The position numbers and the translations under genes were made by a program. Positions 27,601 through 37,929 of a stretch of 64,000 nucleotides of DNA are shown piece after piece (the stretch's first letter is position 1; each line of letters begins with the position of its first letter). The stretch comes from Galbula dea (taxonomy: Eukaryota > Chordata > Aves > Piciformes > Galbulidae). Location of the stretch: positions 6,044,979-6,108,978 of the forward strand of contig VWZX01004666.1 in the NCBI GenBank assembly GCA_013399015.1, given 5' to 3'. A model generated the notes under the pieces. That model saw nothing but the letters and a program-made list of their open reading frames with translations, was not told the origin of the DNA and did no database searches.

Positions 27601-30600
27601 AAAAGAAGCAGATCTGAGCTTTCTGGTTCAAGGTGTGCAGGGTGCAAGATGGGACAACAGTATCTTAAGACAAAGCTGGATGAAACAACTCTGAAGAATT
27701 TATCTTCCAAAACACACGACAAGTCTGACACAAAAAATGACTTAATAGAAAAGGCTTTTGATTCTTTTGGCACTGGTTTTAAAGGCACTGCATATTCACA
27801 CTCTCCAAATTATGTCAGTAAGATTGTTTATATCTCACACCAACAAGAATTTTACCAGAACACTACTCTCAGTCATATGAATTGCTGCTGTTGCCTGCTA
27901 AATACAATATACAAAAAGCAAGAGGTAATAACAAACACAAACAACTCTTTACTTCATCTTGTAATTCCAGATGCGGATAGATCTATCCAAGGAACAAGTG
28001 GCAAGAATGGGTTTCCAAATAGAGATGTCCAGACCAGTAATTGAAGCAGAATGCAATGGGAAATTCAGGTACACAAAATATGCTGCCTTCTCCTGAGAAG
28101 CAATAAGAACATAAAAAAACCCCACAAATATTTCACACAGGCAGTGTGTCAGGTAAGAAATCTATCATAGCTCTTTGCATACAGTAATCAAATAGATTTG
28201 AGGAAACTATCCTTTCACTGCATCTGTCTGAACAATGTTACAAATATAACAATGTTAGAATCAGTTTTTAACTTTATAATTAACAATCAAGAAATGTGAT
28301 GCAGGGCAGATGTATGCTCCACAGTTCTCATACAGTACCGAGAACAGAACATAATTGTAGGTGTCCAAAGAAACAGAAAACCAGAAAAAAAAACCAAAAT
28401 AGAAAAATAAGTACAAGTGGGCATGCAAGAATTCAGTTCAGACATTCTGGTCAGCCAGATATTTAAAAATAATTGCTGAGTGATAAGCAACTTAACCTGG
28501 ATGTTTAGCTAGCACATGCTAGAAGTGAAGCACCAGTAAAATTTTAGGATGCATGCAAAAAAAGGACCCATAAGTACAAAAACCCTTCCTGTAAAGATCT
28601 TTCTGTATACCTGTACACAGGTTAGGTGTACAAGCATACTCCATACAAGTCTATTTCATGACAAGACATTTATCTGTTGTCTTTGTATCATTTAATTCCT
28701 TCAGAGCAAGTAATGCTTTTCCTTATGTTTGTCCTTCACAATGATGTTTCACTTCTAACTAGGACTTCGACAACTATTATTTTAGAGCAAGATGAGATTC
28801 CCATGGCCGTTCCACTATTGTTGCATTAAAGTTTCTACATATTACAGTGGAGCACAGACTACTACACATACATTAAAAATCTCTCAGTTAAAGCCTTATT
28901 GGTTCAACAGTGACATGCATCCTCAAACAGTTTTAACAGTGTGCTCTCTCATTTTGCAGAATAAAATCAGGTATTCATATGAAGGGATGCTTGAGCAAGG
29001 GGTTACTGAAACACAGCTCTTGGAGAAGCATGCAGAGCAGTTCATATCTTGAACTTTAAGGATTCAGATGCTATTTGATGGATTTTATGAGAATGCATCA
29101 TAGAAAGCAACACTGAATAGCCTGTGCTACTACAATACACTCTTTACTGGACATAATGGATGTGGAAGGTGGTAAGATTGCACTCACCTTTGTATGATCA
29201 ATGGAGAGCATAGGAAACATGTAAAGCTGATTTTTATTTGTGTTAATGACTATTGTTTCCTCAGAGGGGCTAAAGCATATACATGTAATGTCCTGTTTGA
29301 CTGACTTTTTTGGGTCACTGCTGAACAAGTCCCGAGGAAGCTGCACGAGAAATGCATCTCATAAGACATTCCAGTTCTCCATGTTTTAGTAGTAGGTGCA
29401 CATACACACACACACAAACTTTTGCTGTAAAGCTACTTTGGTAAACATAACATAATATCAGTAAGGCAACTTGGATATTTAATAGTATGTAACTACTGAA
29501 AGGCAGGGAACAGAGCACAAGATAACCTAACCATCTATAGCACTGTAAATGAAAAAAAAAACATCAGAAAACATTTCAGCACTAATTCTGAAGTACTGAA
29601 TTAAACAAAAATTAAAATGGTAGCATAGAAACACTGAGAAAAAAACCCTAGCAAGAATCAGAATTAAAACTTTCTGAAAACTGTGGTCTCAGAATAACAG
29701 TTCTTTGCAGTGTATTATTCAGGTCGATATCAATCTTGTAACAGGGTCTCAAGCATAGGGAGGATCTGACCTTTCAGACCCAGAGTATGGAGGCTTGCCT
29801 AAGTCATCAGAGTTAAAGGCTCTTATCCAGAGACTGCAGTAAGTCAATGCATACAGCTTGCTATAGAACAGTTAGAAATCTTACTAGATTACCTAAGAGT
29901 GCCTAACTCTCATGACACCTACAATAAACATCTGAGAGGAGAAAAGCTGTGCCTTGGGAAAAAACCAAGCAGCCTTGTTCTTCAGAACTGATGTAGATTA
30001 CTTCTTAGCTCCAAAAGTCTCCATAAACAGAAGTTTCTTAAAGGTTTCCTGCAGTTTAGCAGCCTCAAAGCACATCTTATATGTGGGAATGCACAGAGAT
30101 ACGCTGCAAAAGGACATCTGTCACTGACTTCCAATGTGATCTCTGGCAACTCCCTTCCTTTCTACATCACCAGGACAGTTAGCTGGTGCTTACAGTGTAA
30201 TTTAGAGATGTGCTAAAAATTATTATTGGAAGCACTGAATTGGAAGCACTCTCACCCCTCTAAACAGGCCTCTGCTGCATAATTGCTTGGGAAAAACTTT
30301 TTTCTCCCTACCCAGATTTCTTGACACTCCTTGTAGACTTCCTTTTCTTTGGTCTTCTCAAACAGAAGAACAACTCCTGGGCTAGAGGAGCAGGCAAAGC
30401 CTTTAGAATAAGCTGTAACTGCAGATACTTGAGGCAAAGAATCCTGTTGCAAACTATTATCTTCAGAGGCCAGTTCGTAAGAGACATCAGAAGAACTACA
30501 AGCAGGAAATGCATTAAGACTTAAGAATAAATAAAAACAAACAAAAAAGTGCTTATCAGCAGTAATCAAAATAGTATAACCCATTTATGAACTAGACAAG

Positions 30601-32765
30601 AAAAATATAAGTGAATGGCCTGCAACTGATCTGCATGCACAAACATGAAACTAACGGTAATAGTATTTAAAAGATTTACCTCTCATATTCTTCTGTTGTT
30701 GCATCTTCTTCTAGTTCCTTGGGTGGTTTTTTATATTCTACACTTGTCTCCCAGTGCAGCTCTCCAGTTTCAAACAAGAAAAGTTTGCCTGTGTCAGTGC
30801 CACATATAACTTCTTCCTCGGACAGCCAGGCATGGCACAAGTAGTTTTGTGGCTCTCCCTTTTGTAAATTCACCTGCTTCAAAGCTCCTTCACTGTACTT
30901 AAAAAGTTTAAAAAAGACATTTCCAGTGATACAAATCTGTTCATTGTCTTGAGGGTTAAAACTCACCTATGAAACAAAAGAGAGAGAAATTATTTTATAT
31001 AACTATGTTCACAAATAAGCAGATATTATACCTGTTCTGAAAACTTCCTATACCAGATACAGGAAAACAATCAAGGGAAGAAAGTTTATAGAAAAAACCC
31101 AGCAATACAGAAGAGGCCAAGAAATAACCCCCATAACTATATATTGCACTTTTCCCTCTTCCAAAACTGTGTCTACCAATTTTACACCTTGCCCATAATA
31201 TATATAAATTCACATAATTAGGTGTTTATTGGTGAAAACAGTGGAACACCTGTCTCAATAGCCAGCATGAAGGATAGTAGGAGCAGCTAGACCTCATTTT
31301 TCATGCTTAACGGGACTTTAGACAACAGTTGCCTTTACAGTCACTTTCCTGTCTTTAAGAATTAATCTAATGAAGTGAGTGGTTCACTCAACTCCTGCTT
31401 GCAGATATACCCCAGAAAAAATGGCAGCTAGGGTCCAATCAACTCAGGTACTGCAAGCAAGAAAGATACTACTAAAGATCACCCAAAGCAAGATGCAGGA
31501 ATTGTCTGAGTACCATCAGCCTGCTCCTAGTAACTGCTCCTGGGCCATTCCTCTGATCTGCACATGGGACAGACTGCAGAAAGGAAAAGGTGCACAGCCA
31601 TGCCAAGAGCTTTGAAGATGGGTGTGTTATGCCTACTGAGTACAGGCAATATGTTTAATGAGTGTTTTTTCAGGGACACAAGGCACACACTGCACACTCA
31701 CAGGCCAGTTATACTGACCCAAAACCATAGGTCTCATGTGATGTATGAGCTACAGACATTAAAACGTCCACTATAGGTCAAAGTGAAAATTTACTGTGCT
31801 CAGTGTCTTATGGCTGAGGAAGGCCAACAACAGGCATCAAGAAAAGGCACAGAAACTACATAAAACCTACAATGTGGAGCCCTCTCCTCCCTCTCTTGCC
31901 TTGGATAAAAGCCACGTGACCATAGGAAAACATACTATGCACATATCCTGCAGGCTGAACTAAGGTACTATCTGGCACTCAGTACTTTTGAACTGAAGTT
32001 TGATCCTATATCCACCTTTTTGAATACAGTGCAATAGGCACTCCCAAAGAACCAGTCGACTGTGACTCAGAATATTAAAAATAAGGCGCAGAGATACTGG
32101 CCCAGCTCAGTTTTGAAGGCAGGCAGATGCACCCTTCAAGCCCTGGCAAGGCAGAGGAACCGAACGGGCCCGAGGTTGGCATAGTGAACGTGGAGCCCGT
32201 GAGGACGGCGGCTGCTACCTGGCAGACACCACTACCCGGGGCCTCGATGCGGACCGCCGCTAGCAGCTCCTTCTTCTCCCAGAGCCAGTAGGTGAGGTGG
32301 CCCTCAGGGGGGGCGGTGGCGGCCGCCAGGTACCGGCAGTCGGGGGAGAAAGCCAGGGACACCGCCTCCCGCGCCGGCACCTCGGCGGCGACCAGCGTCC
32401 TCCGCCGCCGCGCCGGCTCCGTCGACAGCTCGTAGATCGTCAGGACCGGCTGCTCCGCCACCGTCTCTGAGACGGCCAGGTACTGCCGGTTGGGGCTGAC
32501 GGCCAGCGCCTGCACGCCATGGCTCTTCTCGGTGCCTAAGGGGAGGAGAAGGGTCAAGATGGGCCGACGGCGTGCCGGGTCGGGGCTAGGGCCGGAGGTG
32601 GGTGCCACCTGGAATGAACTTGTGCCATTTCTGCTCGAGGTGGAGCTGGAGGCAGCCCGTCCCCGCCGCGTGCAGCACGACCTGATCCTCCAAGAAGCAG
32701 ACGCCGCCAGCAACCCGTGGCCGGCAGCCGAAGACGGCCACAGTCTGCGCCACCACCGCCGACAT
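9658..32765 (-). CDS. CFAP57: CFAP57 (WDR65), complete, 22 coding exons, 1220 aa
   Basis: CFAP57 is a cilia and flagella protein of the axoneme, needed for assembly of a subset of inner dynein arms (the Chlamydomonas relative is FAP57). The start codon at 32765 lies in a strong context (A at -3) and gives MSAVVAQT, as in human. Exon lengths sum to 3663 bases, an uninterrupted frame of 1220 residues plus TAA at 9658-9660, against about 1250 in human. Residues 1 to about 680 form the WD-repeat region. Residues from about 690 to 1205 form a long coiled coil rich in E, K, Q and L. All introns are GT-AG. The gene is transcribed away from EBNA1BP2 from a shared promoter. Exon coordinates are given in the two following entries. 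Neither truncation nor frameshift was seen. Confidence 0.95.
10830..11170 (+). mobile_element. CR1 LINE fragment from the reverse transcriptase ORF
   Basis: In the plus frame this reads NYRSVSLTSVPKKVMEQII (about 10945-11005), the well-known CR1 ORF2 motif just after the RT N-terminal region. It is preceded by ACACTCATCTACAAGAAGGG. It is degraded by stops and lies within CFAP57 intron 20. Upstream bases from about 10700 may also belong to the copy. Confidence 0.8.
11248..11309 (+). repeat. 31-bp tandem duplication (2 copies)
   Basis: The unit beginning CCTCAAAACAGCATGTTAG occupies 11248-11278 and is repeated at 11279-11309 with two substitutions. It sits between two oppositely oriented CR1 fragments in CFAP57 intron 20. 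Confidence 0.85.
11318..11712 (-). mobile_element. CR1 LINE 3' end, antisense, about 0.4 kb
   Basis: The plus strand carries a standard reversed CR1 tail: TAGAATCATTAAGTTTGGAG, GAGACCTCCAAGATCATTAG, CCAACCTAACACTGCTGAG, ending with CTCCTCTCCAGGCTAAACAA and CAGTTCCCTCAGCTGCTCC. The copy is recognisable along its full 3' section and lies in CFAP57 intron 20, antisense to the element just before it. Confidence 0.85.
16468..16535 (+). repeat. Dispersed ~68-bp repeat, copy A
   Basis: This segment contains ACAAAAATGGATATTCAACT followed by CCTTTTGAG. It matches, at roughly 80 percent over about 68 bases by eye, the reverse complement of 18313-18380. I do not recognise the family. It lies in the CFAP57 intron between exons 17 and 18. 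Confidence 0.7.
18313..18380 (-). repeat. Dispersed ~68-bp repeat, copy B (inverted relative to copy A)
   Basis: The reverse complement reads TGCAAAAATGGATATTCAAC followed by CCCCTTTTGAG, matching copy A near 16.5 kb. It lies just upstream, in gene direction, of CFAP57 exon 16. The two copies therefore flank exons 16 and 17. Confidence 0.7.
22860..23125 (+). mobile_element. Old, diverged CR1-like LINE fragment
   Basis: Degraded reverse-transcriptase-type sequence is visible: GACAAATCACTAGGACAGGA resembles the 'KSxGPDGI' stretch, followed by a region matching 'P.DW..A.V.PL.KKG...NYRPV' (AAAAAGGGTCC, AAATTACAGGTCAGAAATCT). It is much older than the other CR1 copies here and lies in CFAP57 intron 12. 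Borders are approximate. Confidence 0.55.
24004..32765 (-). other. CFAP57: CFAP57 exons 1-11: WD-repeat half
   Basis: Coding exons in gene order are 32609-32765, 32219-32535, 30680-30966, 30312-30495, 29188-29340, 27953-28092, 27265-27430, 26778-26891, 26065-26277, 25294-25467 and 24004-24165. They encode residues 1-689. Conserved blocks include WHKFIPG at the exon 1/2 junction, SPNRQYLAVSET in exon 2, GEPQNYLCHAW in exon 3, CICFSPSEET in exon 5, ATCSLDRSIRIWNY in exon 6 (about 367-413), GAVYEWNLLTGKRE in exon 9 (507-577), GTIRAMKYPLPL in exon 10 and LLTASEDGSIFIWKVFD in exon 11. The WD and IWN/EWN endings mark individual propeller blades. Exon 1 is GC-rich and inside the CpG island; the later exons are AT-rich. 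Confidence 0.93.
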
Positions 32766-32777
32766 GTTGTTACCGCC

Positions 32778-32791
32778 GTTGCCCGGGCAAT
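32778..32791. promoter_or_regulatory. RFX X-box-like palindrome beside CFAP57
   Basis: GTTGCCCGGGCAAT contains the perfect 12-base palindrome TTGCCCGGGCAA. It fits the RFX X-box pattern (GTNRCC, short spacer, RGYAAC) apart from the last base. It is 13 bases upstream of the CFAP57 ATG. RFX factors are the known master regulators of ciliary genes. Binding is inferred. Confidence 0.65.
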
Positions 32792-32840
32792 CACAGCCCC
32801 GACAACCCCCGGAAGCAGCGGCGGAGGCGCCCGCAGGCGG

Positions 32841-32848
32841 CCGGAAGT
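32841..32848 (+). promoter_or_regulatory. ETS/GABP-type site near the EBNA1BP2 start
   Basis: CCGGAAGT is the canonical ETS-family core found in housekeeping promoters, 22 bases before the EBNA1BP2 ATG. A second core (CCCGGAAGC, around 32807-32815) lies just upstream. Confidence 0.55.
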
Positions 32849-32869
32849 GTCGGTGGCAGCAGTGGCAGC

Positions 32870-35800
32870 ATGGCGTGTCTGCGCTCTCTCTCCGACTCGG
32901 ACGACTCATCTCTTTCGGATTCGGAGGTGAGTGCATGGCCGCGGGGCCAGGACACGGGCCCGGCGGTGAGGCGTCCCCCGGCAGCCGCGCGGTAGGGCCG
33001 CCTTGTGCTGCCTGCGGCGCGGCCTGATCGTCCCCTCTCCACAGCTCCAGGAGGCCTTCTTGAAGGGCGCGCTGACGCCGGGGCTCAACGTGGTGCTGGA
33101 GGAGCGGCCGAAGCGACACAACGACGTGGTGAGCAGGGCCTGCGGGGCGGGGCTGCGCCTTCCTGGGGCATGTTGGGAACCCCGGGCCGGGGCCCGCGTC
33201 CCCCACCGCCAGGTGCGGCGCAAAGGAGCCTTCGTTGGAGCTGGGCCACGGGTGTCGGGGCATGGCAGGCCTCCGAGGTTCCTGCATGGCTGTAGTGACT
33301 TGGAGTACCAGCCGGCGGCCTTGGAGGAGCCCACGGGGTCTGGCAGGGGTATTCGGCGGGACCAGCCCAGGGGGTCTGATTCTGTGCGGCAGTGTGCAGA
33401 GCTGTGCTTCTTTCACAGGACGGCCTGAAGCAGTGTCTATCCGAGTTCAAACAGCAGCTTGCCTGGGTAGAAAGGCTGGATGTGACTTTGGGCCAGGTAG
33501 TGGACCCCGTCTCACGGAGTGCTTCTAACAAAGATGCTGTTGATCCTGAGAATGATTTTCAGAGAGAGATGAGCTTGTAAGTATCTAAAAGGGAGATTTC
33601 TTGTAGGGTCTTGGCATACAGCTTTGTACTTGCAGTCGTGTTTCACAGGTGTGCTGCAGACTGTCACACTGGCTGTCACCACTACCGTGTCACTCTTGGG
33701 CCATGTATTTTACATTTGATGGTTCTGAATGTTTTCCAAAATAACTACAAATTAATGCTAAATATAGTAACTTGTCTTGTGACTGGGAATAATTTCACTC
33801 CTTGCATCAGACTTCCATCCTTTGCTGAAAAGTTTTCTTAAAAAGTTCCTTGGTTGCAGCACTGTGGCTTTAACACAGGATGTGGCATTTTCTTTGTGGA
33901 TTTATTTTGGTGTTACTAGAGTTCTCTTGTTTGCCTTTTGTAATCCAATGTATAAAACTGTAACTGGAAACTAGATAAATGTATATCTGCAAGGTTTAAG
34001 CATTAATATTATACTGGCACCTAAACTGCGTTTCGTAGCACTGAATGCTGTAGGGCACTGCATATTGATATAATTCTAGATCAATGCTGGTTAGATTCTG
34101 GTACCAGCTAGCTTGTGTGAGCAGTTTCTGTCAGTGATGTGAGATGCCTGATACCCAATGACAGAACTGGTGCTGTGCTGTCTCCCTAGTTACCGGCAGG
34201 CTCAGGCAGCAGTGCTGGAAGCCCTACCTAGGTTGCGTAATCTCCAAGTTCCTACTAGAAGGCCAGACGATTACTTTGCAGAGATGGCCAAATCAGACCA
34301 ACAGATGCAGAAGGTATGTGCAGTGAATAATGGCTTTCTTTCATGTGTTATATGTTGGTTTTAGGCTGTGTTGGGGATTAAATTTAAACTGTGTTCTGTG
34401 AATACTTACCTTCATCTCTTTGACAAATACCTGTGACAGTGTTTGTGTTTGAAATTTTTTTTGTGGCAGGAAATTTCTTCCTGTTTGGGTATTTCAGTGC
34501 AATGTGGCCATTTGCAGAATGGGTTGGAAAATAAAAAGAAAAGCACAACCTACATTCTGAAAAATGGAGACTTTTTCTCCATATGTGTACTTTGTTTGTA
34601 TGTTTGACTTTGTTTATGCCCTTTGGCCCAAGACTTGCAGTGAGCTGTGGCTTTAACGTGATCCTTTTTCCTTATTTAAATATCGCTCTTTGTTTACACT
34701 TATGTGATGTTAAACTGTGTGTTATTGAATTAATCTGTCATGGGTAGTAAGTCAGATTTGTGTAGGAAAAAAGAATTTCATGAATTTGTTTCTTGATTGT
34801 GGTCTTTGTTCAAAATGGAACCTTAGTTTTTGTTTTAGTTTTGGAAAAAAGACTGCAGTGCTTAAGTTAAACAAACATGAGCTGGAGTCTAATTTGGAAG
34901 TTCACATATGACTTGATCACTGCTTTGATGGCTGACAGAATCTTCTTAGACAAAATGGAACATTAATAGTTATCATGTGCTGAGGCTTCAGTCAATTCTG
35001 CACATTATTGTTACCTTCTTTTGCTGCCTTCCGTTGGAAGAACAGTGATAGTAGAGTTACAGACTGAATCCAGAATATTTATGTTGAAAGCTTTGCAATC
35101 CCTTATAATGTGGCATCTTTATAGAAATGTTTGTGAAAAAGAAGGCAATCAAAAAGATGTTTTCCATGGCATGGAAGGGTTGTTGACTCTTTAGTGCTTT
35201 ACTTTTAATAATGCCAAGAAAGAAACTGCCAAGTTTTCTACCTACACCTGAGTAGACTAACAAGATACTCTTGTTTGGTGGTTCTGTTAAAGCCCATTCT
35301 AAGGCTTTGTCTTGTCCCTGTGTGAGTTTTCTCTTTTTAACCAAGTTTTGGCTACAAATCAGTTCAGGAGTTCCTGTAATAACCGTTCCAGCCTTGAACT
35401 GAAAGAACATTGTGCCTTACAAAGTGTTATGTGTTGAGAGATGTTTTGGTTTTTTTGTACTCATTGATAGTTTATGTAATTACTGATTTCAGGACTGCAC
35501 AGCAATCATAAAAGTCTTATATTTTCTTTTGAGTTACTGATAAAATGTTTTTTCTCTCCCCTAATAAGATTCGACAGAAGCTTAAGAGTAAACAGGAAGC
35601 AATGGAGAGGTCCGAGAAAGCGAAACAGCTCCGTGCAATGAGAAAATATGGCAAAAAGGTGAGGAGGAGGTGGTACAAAGGGGTCCTATCTATGACAAGA
35701 ATCTAGAGCCTGAGTGGGGAGCTTAGAAAGTAAGACTACAGGAGGCTGGCTAAAATATATGGAATCTGTCTAGTCTTAAGTCTAGTTGCTTTGAAGGGAA

Positions 35801-37220
35801 GACAAAGGAAAAGATGGGATACCAAAAGAGAAAAAAAAAAAAGGTATGGGACACTACAAGGAACAACACAACAACACTAACATTCTGCTTCTGCTCCCAG
35901 GTGCAAACTGAGATTCTGCAGAGGAGACAAAAGGAGAAAAAAAATATCTTGAATGCAGTCAAGAGATACCAGAAAGGTAAAAGTTAACTTTACTAAGAGA
36001 GCAAATACATCATGGGAATAGTGATGTCATGGGAATAGTGATGTCATGGGAATAGTGACGTGTGAGCAGTGTATGGCAGAGTGATGTGTGGTGTCAATCT
36101 CTGCTGCTGGGCAGTAAGCTTGACAGGCCACTGCTGTGCAGAGTCTTGTCAGTGGCAGTGAAAATCTTCCCACATAACTGTTCTTCAGGGAGGGTTACTA
36201 GTTGTTATTACTTGCTTAGACTGAAAATTTTTACTTTCTGTAGAGGTAGCTGAGCAGCTGTTATGTCTTTGCTGCAGGTCTCTCTGACAAGCTGGATTTT
36301 CTAGACGAAGAACAGGCATCGTCTCAGGGGAATAAGAAAGGCAGTGGAGGTCAACGGATAAAGAAGGGGTGAGACCAGAAAAGATATTTAAATGCAGAAT
36401 CTCTGATTTTTCAGTCTTTTAGGGGATAATATTTTGTACAAGAAGGCTCTTCTGATTAACATTCGTTAAAATAAGTCTGAGGTGGCTTTCTGCCCCTAGA
36501 GAGGAGGAAAACTATGGTGAGAATGGAATGGAGACTGAAATGTGCTAATTTCTGTCTCTTCAATATGAGGACAGAGGTTTATGATGGCTGATAGAAGTCC
36601 ATCAGCAGATACATGTGCCTTCTTGAGAGCTTCCTGAGGAAAGAAATATAGGCAACTATGCTGATGTTTTTCAGACCAAATGCCAAAAGACGATACAAGA
36701 ATCAGAAGTTTGGTTTTGGTGGGAAGAAGAAGGGCTCAAAGTGGAACACAAAGGAGAGTTTTAATGACGTATCCAGCTTCCGGTCAAAAGTGGCTCATAG
36801 CAAAGGCACAGGAAGAGGAGGGAAAAAAGCCCTCAATGTAAGTAAAATGTTGCATGCAAATGCTTCTCTCTGGCTAGGTCTGTGAGGGGATGCTGAGTAC
36901 TTGATGGGTGCATCTGGAGGTGACAGTGCTTGTCTTTGGGAGCTGAGAATAATTCACTTGCAGAGTTTAGGATGGTGGTTTGGTGTCTTGAGCAGGGAAA
37001 TGAGTGGGGAAGTAAGCAAGTAGTGTTTGTTGCTACCTGTGTCCCAAAACCTTCCTCTTCAGAGGTAGTGACAAATATCGTCTCTGTGGTATCCTCCTCA
37101 AGCTATAGAGCTAGATCAAAGATTGGGAACATGAAAATAAAGATCTGCATCTGTCTTTTTTTATTTCAGAAGAGACCTGGAAAGAGAGCAAGGCAGAAAA
37201 TGAAAAGCCGAGCACGATAA
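32870..37220 (+). CDS. EBNA1BP2: EBNA1BP2 (EBP2), complete, 9 exons, 297 aa
   Basis: EBP2 is a nucleolar factor for 60S ribosomal subunit maturation (yeast Ebp2), named for binding a viral nuclear antigen. Coding exons are 32870-32926, 33045-33128, 33419-33576, 34190-34313, 35569-35658, 35901-35976, 36278-36368, 36675-36837 and 37170-37220. They sum to 894 bases, in frame to TAA at 37218-37220; human has 306 residues. The start has a good Kozak context (A at -3, G at +4). Visible parts are an acidic serine-rich start (residues 6-19, LSDSDDSSLSDSE), conserved FQREMSFYRQAQA across exons 3/4, RPDDYFAEMAKSD, a charged helical stretch in exons 5-6 (RSEKAKQLRAMRKYGKK), YQKGLSDKLDFL, and a very basic tail with KRRYKNQKFGFGGKKKGSKW and KRPGKRARQKMKSRAR, typical of nucleolar targeting. 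All introns are GT-AG. Confidence 0.95.
36011..36061 (+). repeat. 17-bp tandem repeat, 3 copies, EBNA1BP2 intron 6
   Basis: The unit CATGGGAATAGTGATGT occurs at 36011-36027, 36028-36044 and 36045-36061. The third copy differs only by GACGT for GATGT. The near-identity of the copies suggests a recent expansion. Confidence 0.9.
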
Positions 37221-37441
37221 GAGGACTGTTCCCCAGTGGAGTTTCTATGTCTCTGTGTGTGGCAAGATGTTTCTGCTATCATAAAGCAGCTAACCATGGA
37301 GCAAGCTGGATGCTTCCAAGTGGAAAAAAGAAAAAAAAACCCACAAAAGTCAGTGGAAACTAATGCCTTACCACTAATTTCTTCTTACCATCTGTTTTGT
37401 TGAAGGATTGTTTTCTACTTAAACCTTTGATGTGTGAATGC

Positions 37442-37447
37442 ATTAAA
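37442..37447 (+). terminator. EBNA1BP2: Poly(A) signal of EBNA1BP2 (ATTAAA)
   Basis: ATTAAA lies about 220 bases past the EBNA1BP2 stop codon and is followed by T/G-rich sequence. It is the best candidate signal; no AATAAA is closer. Confidence 0.55.
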
Positions 37448-37708
37448 TGGTTTGCACAAAACTATGCTGAATTTGTGTTTAGCTGTGTTATAAATGGGGG
37501 CTGAGGCCTGCCCTTGGTTCCCTTCATTCTGATTGCTTTTTCCACAGCTGCTGCTGACATGTTACTTGGTGAACTTGAGTTCTGGGTCATGTTGCTGATG
37601 TCAAAATACAAAGTCTGAAGCTGGTCAAGATGTTAAAAGTGTTTTTTAGACTTTATATAGTTGGGTTTGGAACAGCAATGAGACAAATTCACCAATCTTA
37701 TAAATCAG

Positions 37709-37714
37709 TTTATT
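37709..37714 (-). terminator. CFAP144: Poly(A) signal of CFAP144 (AATAAA on the minus strand)
   Basis: TTTATT on the plus strand gives AATAAA on the CFAP144 strand, about 215 bases past its stop. A second AATAAA overlaps the stop codon itself (37929-37934) but is too close to be the usual site. The 3' ends of EBNA1BP2 and CFAP144 converge within roughly 250 bases. Confidence 0.5.
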
Positions 37715-37929
37715 TCTATCACTGTTGTCAGGCTGCAAATGTGGACAGATTGAGGTTCTCTTTTCCCTTTTCTCGCTATCTTTCCTTGCCAGAAGTCTGC
37801 CAGATTCACTCTATAACAAGCAGAGCCTAACACACTAAATATCATTAACTGATTCTATGAAAGCTGTGTGACTTTGCCAGTTCTCTGCTGCAGGTTCTCA
37901 GATTGCTCCTCCCTGTGCCCCATGGCCAT

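Larger units (their letters stand above)
32140..33350. promoter_or_regulatory. CpG-rich island over the CFAP57/EBNA1BP2 divergent promoter
   Basis: The region is sharply GC- and CpG-rich against AT-rich surroundings. It covers CFAP57 exons 1-2 and EBNA1BP2 exons 1-2. The two start codons (32765 minus, 32870 plus) are 104 bases apart, so both transcripts must use one bidirectional promoter. No TATA box is visible between them. Confidence 0.85.

Noticed and set aside
27206..27694. Plus-strand open frame of 162 codons antisense to CFAP57 exon 7
   Set aside because: It is the reverse shadow of exon 7 and intron sequence, with no recognisable domain.
32075..32794. Long minus-strand open frame of 239 codons across CFAP57 exons 1-2
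   Set aside because: Its second half is CFAP57 exon 2, but the first half is intron and an off-frame reading of exon 1. The spliced model from the ATG at 32765 explains the region.
32586..33531. Several long GC-rich open frames on both strands around 33 kb
   Set aside because: They arise from low stop-codon density in the CpG island. Only the EBNA1BP2 exons and CFAP57 exon 1 have splice borders and family matches.
36581..36637. Possible C/D-box snoRNA in EBNA1BP2 intron 7 (ATGATGG then CTGA)
   Set aside because: The C box ends in G instead of A and there is no terminal stem next to the two boxes. Ribosome genes often host snoRNAs, but this one is not supported.
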